DNA of 64,000 nt from Amycolatopsis sp. GM8 (GTDB lineage Bacteria > Actinomycetota > Actinomycetes > Mycobacteriales > Pseudonocardiaceae): NCBI RefSeq assembly GCF_021653975.1, contig NZ_JAJKFK010000002.1, forward strand, positions 1,090,432 to 1,154,431. Reading direction: 5' to 3'. The notes beneath the pieces are model-generated. The model saw only the letters and a program-made list of their open reading frames with translations, was not told the DNA's origin and did not search any database. Position 1 is the first letter of the stretch. Every line of letters starts with the position of its first letter. Position numbers and translations under genes: made by a program. Below, piece after piece: positions 30,846 through 38,412 of the stretch.

Positions 30846-30863
30846 CCTCCACCTAGGTGGAGG
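30846..30863. promoter_or_regulatory. 18-bp perfect palindrome (candidate operator)
   Basis: CCTCCACCTAGGTGGAGG is a perfect palindrome in the 102-base divergent region between the esterase and FMN reductase genes, 16 bases before the reductase GTG. A dimeric repressor bound here would block the reductase ribosome-binding or promoter region. No regulator gene is adjacent. Confidence 0.6.
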
Positions 30864-30878
30864 GGTTAGCCTCGAAAA

Positions 30879-31451
30879 GTGACTTCCTCCTCGGTGATCA
30901 ACATCGTCGGCATCGGCGGATCCCTGCGTACCGGCTCCCAGTCCGAGCGGGCGCTGCGCATCGCGCTGGCCGGCGCGGAAGAAGCCGGTGCGCGAACCCA
31001 CGCGATCACCGGGAGTGAACTCATCCTGCCGTTCTACGACTCGGGGATCCCCGACCGCACACCGGAGGCCGAACGGCTCGTCGAGGCCGTCCGCGCCGCC
31101 GACGGGCTGATCATCGTCTCGCCCGGCTACCACGGCGCGCTGTCCGGCCTGATCAAGAACGCGCTCGACTACATCGAGGATCTCCGCCCCGACACCCGCC
31201 CGTATCTCGACGGGCGCGGAGTCGGCCTGGTGGCGGTCGCGTACGGCTGGCAGGCCGCGGTCACCACGCTGGACCAGCTGCGCACCATCGCGCACGCGCT
31301 GCGCGGGTGGCCGACGCCGCTCGGCGGTTCGGTCAACTCGGCCGAGGTCAAGTTCGACGAGGCCGGCGGTGCCTCCGACGAGAAGGTGGTCAGCACGCTT
31401 CGCCTGATCGGGCGGCAGGTGACCGAATTCGCGCACGCCCGCCGCGCCTGA
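30879..31451 (+). CDS. NADPH-dependent FMN reductase family protein
   Basis: Flavodoxin-like reductase (190 aa, GTG start). The flavin phosphate loop GIGGSLRTGSQSERAL and the family motif SPGYHGALSGLIKNALDYIE are clear; both match the NADPH:FMN/quinone reductase group (SsuE/ChrR-like). It heads a stretch of redox and stress genes (Ohr, Dps). Substrate unknown. Confidence 0.9.
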   Translation: MTSSSVINIVGIGGSLRTGSQSERALRIALAGAEEAGARTHAITGSELILPFYDSGIPDRTPEAERLVEAVRAADGLIIVSPGYHGALSGLIKNALDYIEDLRPDTRPYLDGRGVGLVAVAYGWQAAVTTLDQLRTIAHALRGWPTPLGGSVNSAEVKFDEAGGASDEKVVSTLRLIGRQVTEFAHARRA

Positions 31452-31580
31452 TCGATTACGGCTCCCTTCGCCGGGGTAACCGGGTGCCGTGACGACGGCC
31501 ATGCCGAGGAACGTCCGCGCCGTGCGGGATGTTGTGACCAGTGGGACGCTTTGCTCCCGACGACGAGGAGGTAGGGACAC

Positions 31581-32003
31581 GTGGAAGCCCTGTACACAGC
31601 GGTCGCGACGTCACGTGGTGACGGCCGGAACGGCGAAGTCACGTCGTCCGACGGAGTGATCGACGAACAGCTCGCGATCCCGAAGGAGATGGGTGGACCG
31701 GGCGGGGAGCGCACCAACCCCGAGCAGCTGTTCGCGGCCGGATATTCGGCCTGCTTCCACAGTGCGCTGCAGGCCGTCGCCCGGCAGTCGAAGGTGGCGC
31801 TGAACGGCACCACGGTGACCGCCGAGGTGAGCATCGGCAAGGACGGCGACGCCTTCGGGCTGGCCGTCAAGCTGGAGGCCACGCTGCCCGGGCTCGAGCA
31901 GGGCCGGGCCGACGAGCTGGTCGCGCTGGCGCATCAGCTCTGCCCGTACTCCCGGGCCACCCGAGGAAACATCGAGGTCGAGGTAACCGCCAAGACCTCT
32001 TGA
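31581..32003 (+). CDS. Organic hydroperoxide resistance protein (Ohr/OsmC)
   Basis: Thiol peroxidase that reduces organic hydroperoxides (140 aa). The N-terminus LYTAVATSRGDGRNGEV is Ohr-type, and the two catalytic cysteines stand in GYSACFHSAL and LCPYSRATRGNIEV. GAGGAGG precedes the GTG start. A Dps gene follows after 17 bases, so the pair is likely an operon protecting against peroxide and iron. No OhrR gene is adjacent. Confidence 0.95.
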   Translation: MEALYTAVATSRGDGRNGEVTSSDGVIDEQLAIPKEMGGPGGERTNPEQLFAAGYSACFHSALQAVARQSKVALNGTTVTAEVSIGKDGDAFGLAVKLEATLPGLEQGRADELVALAHQLCPYSRATRGNIEVEVTAKTS

Positions 32004-32020
32004 ACGAGAGGAGATCTGTC

Positions 32021-32497
32021 ATGGCGAACTCTCCGATCAAGAGCCCGCTTTCCGAAAGCGACAAGGAGATCACCGGAAACGTCCTGCAGGCCACGCTGGT
32101 CGACCTCGTCGACCTGTCGCTGATCGCGAAGCAGGCCCACTGGAACGTGGTGGGCGCGAACTTCCGCAGCGTGCACCTGCAGCTGGACGAGCTGGTCGCC
32201 ACGGCACGGACCTATGTCGACGAGGTCGCCGAGCGCGCCAACGCGATCGGCGTTTCGCCCAACGGCAAGGCGAAGACGGTCGTGGAGAGCTCGGGGCTGG
32301 CCGAGTATCCCGACAACTGGCAGAGCGTCGAATCGACGATCGCGGCGATCGTCGACCTCCTCGCCCAGGAGATCCAGCGGCTGCGCAAGCGCATCGACGA
32401 GACCGACAAGAGCGATCTCGTCACGCAGGACCTGCTGATCGAGATCGTGCGTGAGCTGGAAAAGGCGCACTGGATGTGGGAGGCCCAACAGGCCTGA
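32021..32497 (+). CDS. dps: Dps family DNA-binding ferritin-like protein
   Basis: Iron-storing miniferritin (158 aa from MANSPIKSPL, with GAGAGGAGA upstream). The inter-subunit ferroxidase site is visible: the His in LIAKQAHWNVVG and the Asp/Glu set in HLQLDELVATARTYVDEVAER. It detoxifies iron and peroxide together and shields DNA. It follows Ohr closely, and a hairpin terminator lies just after the stop. Confidence 0.94.
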   Translation: MANSPIKSPLSESDKEITGNVLQATLVDLVDLSLIAKQAHWNVVGANFRSVHLQLDELVATARTYVDEVAERANAIGVSPNGKAKTVVESSGLAEYPDNWQSVESTIAAIVDLLAQEIQRLRKRIDETDKSDLVTQDLLIEIVRELEKAHWMWEAQQA

Positions 32498-32502
32498 GCC
32501 GA

Positions 32503-32532
32503 ATGCCGTGAGGGATTTTTCCCTCACGGCAT
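32503..32532 (+). terminator. Hairpin terminator after dps
   Basis: Perfect 13-bp arms ATGCCGTGAGGGA (32503-32515) and TCCCTCACGGCAT (32520-32532) around a TTTT loop, six bases after the dps stop. No T-tract follows. Confidence 0.85.
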
Positions 32533-32571
32533 CCCCGGCGATCAGCGCCGCGAGCGACTAAGTTCCGTGGC

Positions 32572-33960
32572 ATGGTCTTGCACACGGGGAACCACCGCAA
32601 GCAGCGGCGCGGCGGTAGCAATCCGTTGGTGGGCGGTATGAATCCGGCATTGGCGGCAACGCTGACGCTGCCGCGTCACCAGCTCGCCGACGAGCCGCTG
32701 CCCGCCGACACCGCGCTCCAGCTCGTCCGCGACGAACTCCTGCTGGACGGCAACGCGCGACTCAACCTGGCCACGTTCGTCACGACGTGGATGGAACCGC
32801 AGGCGCGCGAGCTGATGGCCGAGTGCGTCGACAAGAACATGATCGACAAGGACGAGTACCCGCAGACCGCCGAGCTGGAGCGGCGCTGCGTGTCGATCCT
32901 CGCCGACCTGTGGCACGCGCCGGACCCGGAAGCCGTCATCGGCTGCTCCACGACCGGCTCGTCGGAGGCGTGCATGCTCGCCGGCATGGCGCTCAAGCGC
33001 CGCTGGTCGAAGCTCGGCCGCACCGGGCGGCCGAACCTGGTGATGGGCGTGAACGTCCAGGTGTGCTGGGAAAAGTTCTGCGAATACTGGGAGGTCGAGC
33101 CGCGCCTGGTGCCGATGGAGGCCGACCGCTTCCATCTGAGCGCAGACGAGGCTGTCGCGCACTGTGACGAGAACACGATCGGCGTCGTCGCGATCCTCGG
33201 GTCCACTTTCGACGGCAGCTACGAGCCGGTCGCCCAGATCGCGGCCGCGCTCGACGAGCTGCAGGAGCGCTCCGGCTGGGACATCCCGGTGCACGTGGAC
33301 GGGGCGTCGGGCGCGATGATCGCGCCGTTCCTCGACCCCGATCTGGAGTGGGACTTCCGGCTGCCGCGCGTCGCGTCGATCAACACCTCGGGGCACAAGT
33401 ACGGGCTGGTCTATCCCGGCGTCGGCTGGGTGCTCTGGCGTGACCACGACGCGCTGCCGCGGGAGCTGGTGTTCAACGTGAACTACCTCGGCGGCGAGAT
33501 GCCGACGTTCGCGCTGAACTTCTCGCGCCCCGGCGCCGAAGTCGCCGCGCAGTACTACACGTTCGTCCGGCTCGGCCGCGAAGGTTTCCGCGCGGTGCAA
33601 CAGGCTTCGCGTGACGTCGCGACCGCGCTGGCGGAACGGATCGAGGGGCTCGGCCCGTTCCACCTTCTCACTCGCGGCGACGAGCTGCCGGTGTTCGCGT
33701 TCACCACCACACCGGACGTCACGTCGTTCACCGTCTTCGACGTGTCGCGCCGGCTCCGGGAACGCGGCTGGCTGGTGCCGGCGTACACGTTCCCGGCGAA
33801 CCGGACGGACCTGGCCGTGCTGCGGGTGGTGTGCCGCAACGGTTTCACGCACGACATGGCGGACCTGCTGATCGCGGACCTGACACGCGCGCTGCCCGAG
33901 CTGCGAGCGCAGGCGGCGCCGATGCACGATCCGTCGACCAGCACGTCCTTCCACCACTGA
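32572..33960 (+). CDS. gadB: Glutamate decarboxylase
   Basis: PLP enzyme converting glutamate to GABA with proton consumption, used in acid resistance or GABA metabolism (462 aa). The N-terminal LNLATFVTTWMEPQARELM segment, GCSTTGSSEACMLAGMALK, the PLP Asp/Ala in VHVDGASGAMIAPF and the PLP lysine in NTSGHKYG are all GadB motifs. No glutamate/GABA antiporter is adjacent. It stands alone after the dps terminator. Confidence 0.95.
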   Translation: MVLHTGNHRKQRRGGSNPLVGGMNPALAATLTLPRHQLADEPLPADTALQLVRDELLLDGNARLNLATFVTTWMEPQARELMAECVDKNMIDKDEYPQTAELERRCVSILADLWHAPDPEAVIGCSTTGSSEACMLAGMALKRRWSKLGRTGRPNLVMGVNVQVCWEKFCEYWEVEPRLVPMEADRFHLSADEAVAHCDENTIGVVAILGSTFDGSYEPVAQIAAALDELQERSGWDIPVHVDGASGAMIAPFLDPDLEWDFRLPRVASINTSGHKYGLVYPGVGWVLWRDHDALPRELVFNVNYLGGEMPTFALNFSRPGAEVAAQYYTFVRLGREGFRAVQQASRDVATALAERIEGLGPFHLLTRGDELPVFAFTTTPDVTSFTVFDVSRRLRERGWLVPAYTFPANRTDLAVLRVVCRNGFTHDMADLLIADLTRALPELRAQAAPMHDPSTSTSFHH

Positions 33961-33963
33961 GCG

Positions 33964-35793
33964 TCAGATCAGGTCGAGAGCGCGCACCGCGAAGCTGATC
34001 TCGGCCGCGGTCTGCTTGATGGTCTCCGCGATCACGAGCGAGCCGTGCCCGGCGTCGTACCGGTAGAACTCGTACGGCACCTCCCGCGCGGCCAGCCGGT
34101 CGAGGTAGTTCTCGATCTGGCGGATCGGGCAGCGCGGGTCGTTGTCGCCGGCCAGGACCAGCACCGGCGCGCGCACGTCATCGACGTACGTGATCGGCGA
34201 GCATTCCTTGTACACGTCGGGTTTCGTCTCGGGCGAGCCGCCGAACAGGGCGCGGTCGAAGGAGCGCAGTTGCTCCATCTCGTCCTCGTAGGCCGCGACG
34301 TAGTCGGCCACCGGCACGCTCGCGATGGCGGCCGCCCACCGGGCCGGCTGGGTGCCGACCGCGAGCAGGGTGAGGTAGCCGCCCCAGGAAGCGCCGGACA
34401 CCACGCACTTCGCCGGGTCGGAGAGTCCACTTTGGACGGCCCAGTCGTGTACCGCTGCGACGTCCTCCAGTTCCGTCAGGCCGGGGCGGCCCTCGATCGC
34501 GTCGCGCCAGGCCGAGCCGTACCCGGTTGAGCCCCGGTAGTTGACCTCGACCACCGCGAACCCGGCGTCCAGCCACACCGCCCGGTACGCCGAGAACCGG
34601 TCCTCGTCGGCCGCGTGCGGGCCGCCGTGCAGCGTGAACACCGTGGGGATCGGGCCTTCGGGCATGTCGAGCGGGCGCGAGACCAGCGCGTGCACGCGTC
34701 CGCCAGGGCCCTCGACGAACGCGTCGGTCACCGGCGCCGAGCCGGGGGCCGGGTCGCCGGGCGGCGTCAGCAGGACCGAGTCGGCGCCATCGGCGGCGCG
34801 GGCACGGATCACGGTCGGCTGCGCGGCGTTCGACCACGAGTACTCGACGGTGCCGTCCGGCCGGACGCTCGCGCCGCCGATCCGGCCCTTAGGCGTGTCC
34901 AAAGAGGACAGCTCGCCGGTGCCGAGGTCGTAGCGGTACAACGAGCTTCGGCCCTCGTGGAAATGCACGACCAGCAGTGCGTCGGCCTTCGGGTACCAGC
35001 CGGCGGCGACCTCGCCGGGCAGGTCGAGCGTCAGTTCGGTCTCGGTGTCGCGCTCGACGTCCCACACCAGCAGCTCCTCGCGGCCGCGGCGCTCGTGCAG
35101 CACGAGTAACCGCGGGTCACCGGCGACCGGGGAGAAGTCCAGCGGGGTCAGCCCCTTGCCCTCGCCATCCCACTTCTCGGCCACCGTCGCGAAGCCGTCG
35201 GTGGCGAGCACCCGGACCGCGGGGTGACGTGAGTCACCGTGCTCGGAATGTGAGATCGCGAGCAGGCGCTCGTCGCGGGACAGCGCCGCGATGCCCGCGT
35301 CGTCCTTGCTCGCGTAGAAGCGCTCGGTCTTACCGTCGGCCTGCACGAACAGTTCGCTGCCGTCGTCGGTCGAGACGCCGACCGCGGTCAACCGCTGCCC
35401 GATCTCGAGGCCCGCGGAGTAGCCGTCGTGCACGTCGGGGACCGCCCGCTCGGCCTCGCCGCCGGTGAACGGCTCACGCACCCAGGAGCCGAACTCGTCG
35501 CCGTCGGTGTCGTTGAACCACCAGATCGACGTGCCGTCCGGCGACGTCGTGGTGGCCATGGTGCCGTTGGGACGGTCGGTGACCTGGCGGCGCTCGCCGG
35601 TCACGCGGTCCCACGCGTAGACCTCCCAGACACCGCTGGCGTTGGAGACGTAGATGTTCTTCTCCGGCGCGTCGATGGCCCAGTCCGGCACGGACATGCG
35701 CGGCGCGTGGAAGCGGTCGCGCCAGCGGGCTTCGGCCGTGGCGTCGGCGAAGAGGCGTTCGGGGATGACGGCGGGCGGGTGCTGAGTGGTCAC
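33964..35793 (-). CDS. Prolyl oligopeptidase family (S9) peptidase
   Basis: Cytosolic serine peptidase (609 aa from GTG 35793, VTTQHPPAVIPE; the frame is open 32 codons further without support). An N-terminal beta-propeller (residues about 45-370) limits access to the C-terminal alpha/beta hydrolase domain, where the nucleophile lies in SGASWGGY, the acid in GDNDPRCP and the His in DAGHGS. It converges on gadB with a 3-base gap and is divergent from the methyltransferase gene. Confidence 0.93.
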   Translation of the reverse strand: MTTQHPPAVIPERLFADATAEARWRDRFHAPRMSVPDWAIDAPEKNIYVSNASGVWEVYAWDRVTGERRQVTDRPNGTMATTTSPDGTSIWWFNDTDGDEFGSWVREPFTGGEAERAVPDVHDGYSAGLEIGQRLTAVGVSTDDGSELFVQADGKTERFYASKDDAGIAALSRDERLLAISHSEHGDSRHPAVRVLATDGFATVAEKWDGEGKGLTPLDFSPVAGDPRLLVLHERRGREELLVWDVERDTETELTLDLPGEVAAGWYPKADALLVVHFHEGRSSLYRYDLGTGELSSLDTPKGRIGGASVRPDGTVEYSWSNAAQPTVIRARAADGADSVLLTPPGDPAPGSAPVTDAFVEGPGGRVHALVSRPLDMPEGPIPTVFTLHGGPHAADEDRFSAYRAVWLDAGFAVVEVNYRGSTGYGSAWRDAIEGRPGLTELEDVAAVHDWAVQSGLSDPAKCVVSGASWGGYLTLLAVGTQPARWAAAIASVPVADYVAAYEDEMEQLRSFDRALFGGSPETKPDVYKECSPITYVDDVRAPVLVLAGDNDPRCPIRQIENYLDRLAAREVPYEFYRYDAGHGSLVIAETIKQTAAEISFAVRALDLI

Positions 35794-35831
35794 CCCTCGA
35801 TCCTGCCAGGTACTGCCCGTACGGTGGGCGT

Positions 35832-36590
35832 GTGCTGGAGGGATACGCGCCCGGGTTCGCCGATGACGCGCTGTCGATGATGTCGGCACGGACCGCGAGC
35901 GACCGGGCGGGATTCGTGCTGCGGACGCTGAAACCGGGGATGCGGGTGCTGGACGCCGGGTGCGGCCAAGGCACGATCACGCGCGGTTTCGTGCCCGTCG
36001 TCGGTCCGCTGGGCCGGGTGCTCGGCGTGGATGCCGAGCCGCGGCAGTTTCCTGCTGAAACCTCAGTGTCCACTGTGGACTTTGTCGCCGGGTCGGTGTA
36101 CGAGTTGCCGGTCCGGTCGGAAAGCATCGACCTGGTGTACGCGCATGCGCTGTTCGAGCACCTGAGCCGCCCGGCGGACGCGTTGCTGGAGCTTCGGCGC
36201 GTTCTGCGTCCGGGGGGCGTGCTCGCTCTGTCCACTTCGGACTGGAGTCGGGCGCGGTTGCAGCCACGGACGGTGAATGTGGTTGCCGCGCTTCGGGGGC
36301 ATTACCTGTTGCGGCGGCGTGCGGGTGGGGATCCCTTTGCCGGCAAGCATCTTGCGGGCTTGGTGGAGCAGGCCGGGTTCCGGGAGGTGCGTTCGCACGC
36401 CCGGTTCCGGTCGGACATGGCGTACCGGGATTTGGCGCGGTATGTCGAGTCGCGGCTGGACGCGGCTCTGTCGGCGTCCTCGGTGGATCGCGATCAGTTG
36501 GCTTCCGCTGCTCGGTCGGCTTGGGCGTGGGTGAACGGTGGGGATGGGTCTTTTCAGCAGTGCTGGGTTGAGGTTTCGGGGGTGAAGTGA
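35832..36590 (+). CDS. SAM-dependent methyltransferase (class I)
   Basis: 252-aa methyltransferase with GTG start. Motif I VLDAGCGQGTITRGF, the acidic residue in GVDAEP and the post-motif FEHLSRPADALLELRRVLRPGG are of the Methyltransf_11 type. Substrate cannot be inferred. The gene is divergent from the S9 peptidase, with 38 bases between starts, and is followed by repeat-rich noncoding DNA. Confidence 0.9.
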   Translation: MLEGYAPGFADDALSMMSARTASDRAGFVLRTLKPGMRVLDAGCGQGTITRGFVPVVGPLGRVLGVDAEPRQFPAETSVSTVDFVAGSVYELPVRSESIDLVYAHALFEHLSRPADALLELRRVLRPGGVLALSTSDWSRARLQPRTVNVVAALRGHYLLRRRAGGDPFAGKHLAGLVEQAGFREVRSHARFRSDMAYRDLARYVESRLDAALSASSVDRDQLASAARSAWAWVNGGDGSFQQCWVEVSGVK

Positions 36591-36629
36591 TGCTTTGGGT
36601 GTTTTAGGGGGTTGCGTTGGGTGGGGTGC

Positions 36630-36759
36630 CCCTTCTCGCTCAAGTGTCTTACGGTGAGCCGGCCGCCTCAAGGGCGCCTTCGGCGTCGCTTCGCGATGAC
36701 CGCTGGCGCGATCACCCTTGACCCGACCGTCTCACCGCAAGGGATCGCGGGGAGAAGGG
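36630..36759. repeat. Imperfect inverted repeat with 45-base arms
   Basis: Three paired blocks occur in mirror order: CCCTTCTC (36630) with GAGAAGGG (36752), CGGTGAG (36652) with CTCACCG (36731), and TCAAGGG (36668) with CCCTTGA (36715). The unpaired gaps between blocks are equal on both sides (14 and 14, 9 and 9), so the arms are diverged copies of one 45-base unit around a 40-base centre. Confidence 0.6.
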
Positions 36760-36917
36760 AAGCCCCCGGACTGGACCCCACCCTGGCCGTTAGACCACCC
36801 GTCTCGCGTTCCGTTGTCCGATGGTGACCCAACCCCCCCACCGGCACCGAGGTAGGTGACCCGACCACCTCGCCGGCACCGGCGTGGGTGAGCTGGCCAC
36901 TTCACTGGCCCCGTGGT

Positions 36918-36975
36918 GGGGGGTGCAGGGGGGCGAAGCCCTCCCTGCCGGGGTTTGGGGGTTCGACCCCCAATG
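36918..36975 (+). repeat. Double-hairpin intergenic element, copy 1
   Basis: A 58-base element with two adjacent stem-loops: GCAGGGGGGC-GAA-GCCCTCCCTGC (one G-T pair) and TTGGGGG-TTCGA-CCCCCAA. A near-identical copy lies inverted at 53264-53322, with changes in the first stem that keep pairing. It lies 3' of the methyltransferase gene in the same orientation. Confidence 0.75.
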
Positions 36976-36985
36976 TAATAACGAA

Positions 36986-37020
36986 AGATCCCTGCCCGCG
37001 CACTCCGCGGGCAGGGATCT
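36986..37020 (-). terminator. Intrinsic terminator of tRNA-Pro
   Basis: Perfect 15-bp arms AGATCCCTGCCCGCG and CGCGGGCAGGGATCT with a five-base loop. Read on the minus strand it begins 14 bases after the tRNA and is followed by TTCGTTATT, a U-rich tail. Confidence 0.88.
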
Positions 37021-37033
37021 CCCAGATCTTGCG

Positions 37034-37107
37034 TCGGGGTGGCGGGATTTGAACCCACGACCTCCTCGACCCGAACGAGGCACGCTACCAAGCTGCGCCA
37101 CACCCCG
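37034..37107 (-). tRNA. tRNA-Pro (anticodon CGG)
   Basis: The minus strand folds as a 74-base tRNA: acceptor CGGGGTG/CACCCCG with discriminator A, D-loop AGCTTGGTA, anticodon arm CCTCG-TTCGGGT-CGAGG (anticodon at 37071-37073) and T-arm GTGGG-TTCAAAT-CCCGC. The 3' CCA is not encoded. No integrase or element adjoins it. Confidence 0.95.
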
Positions 37108-37136
37108 AGGTACTGCTTAACGGGCCGTGGTGAAGT

Positions 37137-38105
37137 CTAGCGGACGGTGGTGGTGGCTTTGCGGCGGGTCTCCTCTGCGGTCGTCTCGTCTGTTCCGCCG
37201 CGGGGGACGAGGGTCAGGAGGCTCGCTTCGGGCGGGCAGGCGAAGCGTGCCGGTGCGTAGGGCGAGGTGCCCAGGCCGGCTGAGACGTGTAGCCACATGT
37301 GGGCGCCCCAGCGGGAGGCGCCGCGGGCGCGGGAGCGGTCGAGTTCGCAGTTGGTGACGAGGGCGCCGATGCCGGGGATGCGGAGTTGACCGCCGTGGGT
37401 GTGGCCGGCCATGACCAGGTCGTAGCCGTCGGCGGCGAACGGGTCGAGGACGCGTGGTTCGGGTGAGTGGGTGACGCCGACGCGCAGCACGGCGTTGTGG
37501 TCGGCGGGGCCGGCGATCTCGCGGTAGCGGTCGCGGCGCAGGTGCGGGTCGTCGACTCCGGCGGCGAACACCTGTTGCCCGGCTACCTGGAGACTCTGCC
37601 GGGCGTGGGTGAGGTCGTGCCAGCCGTGCTCGATGAACGCGGCGCGCAGGTCGTCCCACGGCAGGTGTTTGCCGTGGATGCGCTTCTTCTTGCCGCGCGG
37701 CATCAGGTACCGGGCGGGGTTCTTGGGTTTGGGTGCGTAGTAGTCGTTGCTGCCGAACACGAACACGCCGGGCCGTTCGAGCAGGCTCCCCAGCGCCCGC
37801 AGCACGTACGGCACGGCGTGCGGGTGCGCGAGGTTGTCGCCGGTGTTGACGACGAGGTCCGGCTCGAGCTCGGCGAGCGCGGCGACCCAGCGCTGCTTGG
37901 ACTTCTGGCCGGGCAGCATGTGCAGATCGGAGATGTGCAACACCCGCACAGGTTTCGACCCGGGCGAGAGCACGGGCAGTTCGGCCTTGCGCAACGTCCA
38001 GCGCTGCCGCTCGATGCCCACCGCATACCCGAGCGTCGCCGCGCCCAGCGCTACCGTCCCGGCGGCCAACCGCGCCGCGGTCCTCTTGTCACCCTCGGTA
38101 CCCAC
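37137..38105 (-). CDS. Metallophosphoesterase, membrane-anchored
   Basis: Calcineurin-like phosphoesterase (322 aa). An N-terminal hydrophobic segment (AAGTVALGAATLGYAVG) likely anchors it. Metal-binding motifs appear in order: SDLHM, VNTGDN, GSND and AGHTHGGQ. The position next to the bifunctional PBP gene matches Rv3683 beside ponA2 in M. tuberculosis, suggesting a role in envelope metabolism. It overlaps the end of the small membrane gene upstream by 17 bases. Confidence 0.92.
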   Translation of the reverse strand: MGTEGDKRTAARLAAGTVALGAATLGYAVGIERQRWTLRKAELPVLSPGSKPVRVLHISDLHMLPGQKSKQRWVAALAELEPDLVVNTGDNLAHPHAVPYVLRALGSLLERPGVFVFGSNDYYAPKPKNPARYLMPRGKKKRIHGKHLPWDDLRAAFIEHGWHDLTHARQSLQVAGQQVFAAGVDDPHLRRDRYREIAGPADHNAVLRVGVTHSPEPRVLDPFAADGYDLVMAGHTHGGQLRIPGIGALVTNCELDRSRARGASRWGAHMWLHVSAGLGTSPYAPARFACPPEASLLTLVPRGGTDETTAEETRRKATTTVR

Positions 38106-38346
38106 GTTTTCGAGGATACGGCTCGGTGTTCGGCCGCGTTCGCTGCCGGGCGTCTACAAGGGCCGCTACGACGATCAGCCCGCGCACGAGGGCGACCACC
38201 GCTCCCGGCGCCAGGACGAACGCCGGGAACTGCCAGCGCAGATCCCAGCGCACGGTCGCCAGGATGACGAGGACCACGGTCGCGATCACCTGCATCCCGA
38301 GCAGCGCCACGCGCAATGTGTAGGGCCGCCACGGGATGAACGCCAC
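38089..38346 (-). CDS. Small conserved membrane protein
   Basis: At least 85 aa from GTG 38346, with membrane segments RVALLGMQVIATVVLVILAT and AFVLAPGAVVALVRGLIVVA. Upstream, the same frame stays open to the PBP stop and encodes another good membrane helix (HIISLLLFVFLPITLVWAGV) starting at a CTG (38406), so the real protein may be about 105 aa with a non-AUG start. It lies between the PBP and phosphoesterase genes on the same strand. Function unknown. Confidence 0.65.
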   Translation of the reverse strand: MAFIPWRPYTLRVALLGMQVIATVVLVILATVRWDLRWQFPAFVLAPGAVVALVRGLIVVAALVDARQRTRPNTEPYPRKRGYRG

Positions 38347-38412
38347 CCCCGCCCAGACCAGCGTGATGGGCAGGAAGACGAACAGCAGCAGACTGATGAT
38401 GTGCAGGCCCCC

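Larger units (their letters stand above)
36591..37033. other. Gene-free, repeat-rich intergenic region
   Basis: No coding frame is credible here. It contains a long imperfect inverted repeat (36630-36759), a block of CACCGGC/GGTGGG words, a double-hairpin element also found at 53264-53322, and the terminator of the tRNA gene. The density of structures suggests an insertion site for small repeats downstream of the methyltransferase gene. Confidence 0.7.

Noticed and set aside
37034..37107. tRNA-Pro as an integration site
   Set aside because: No integrase, direct repeat of the tRNA 3' end or element genes lie beside it.
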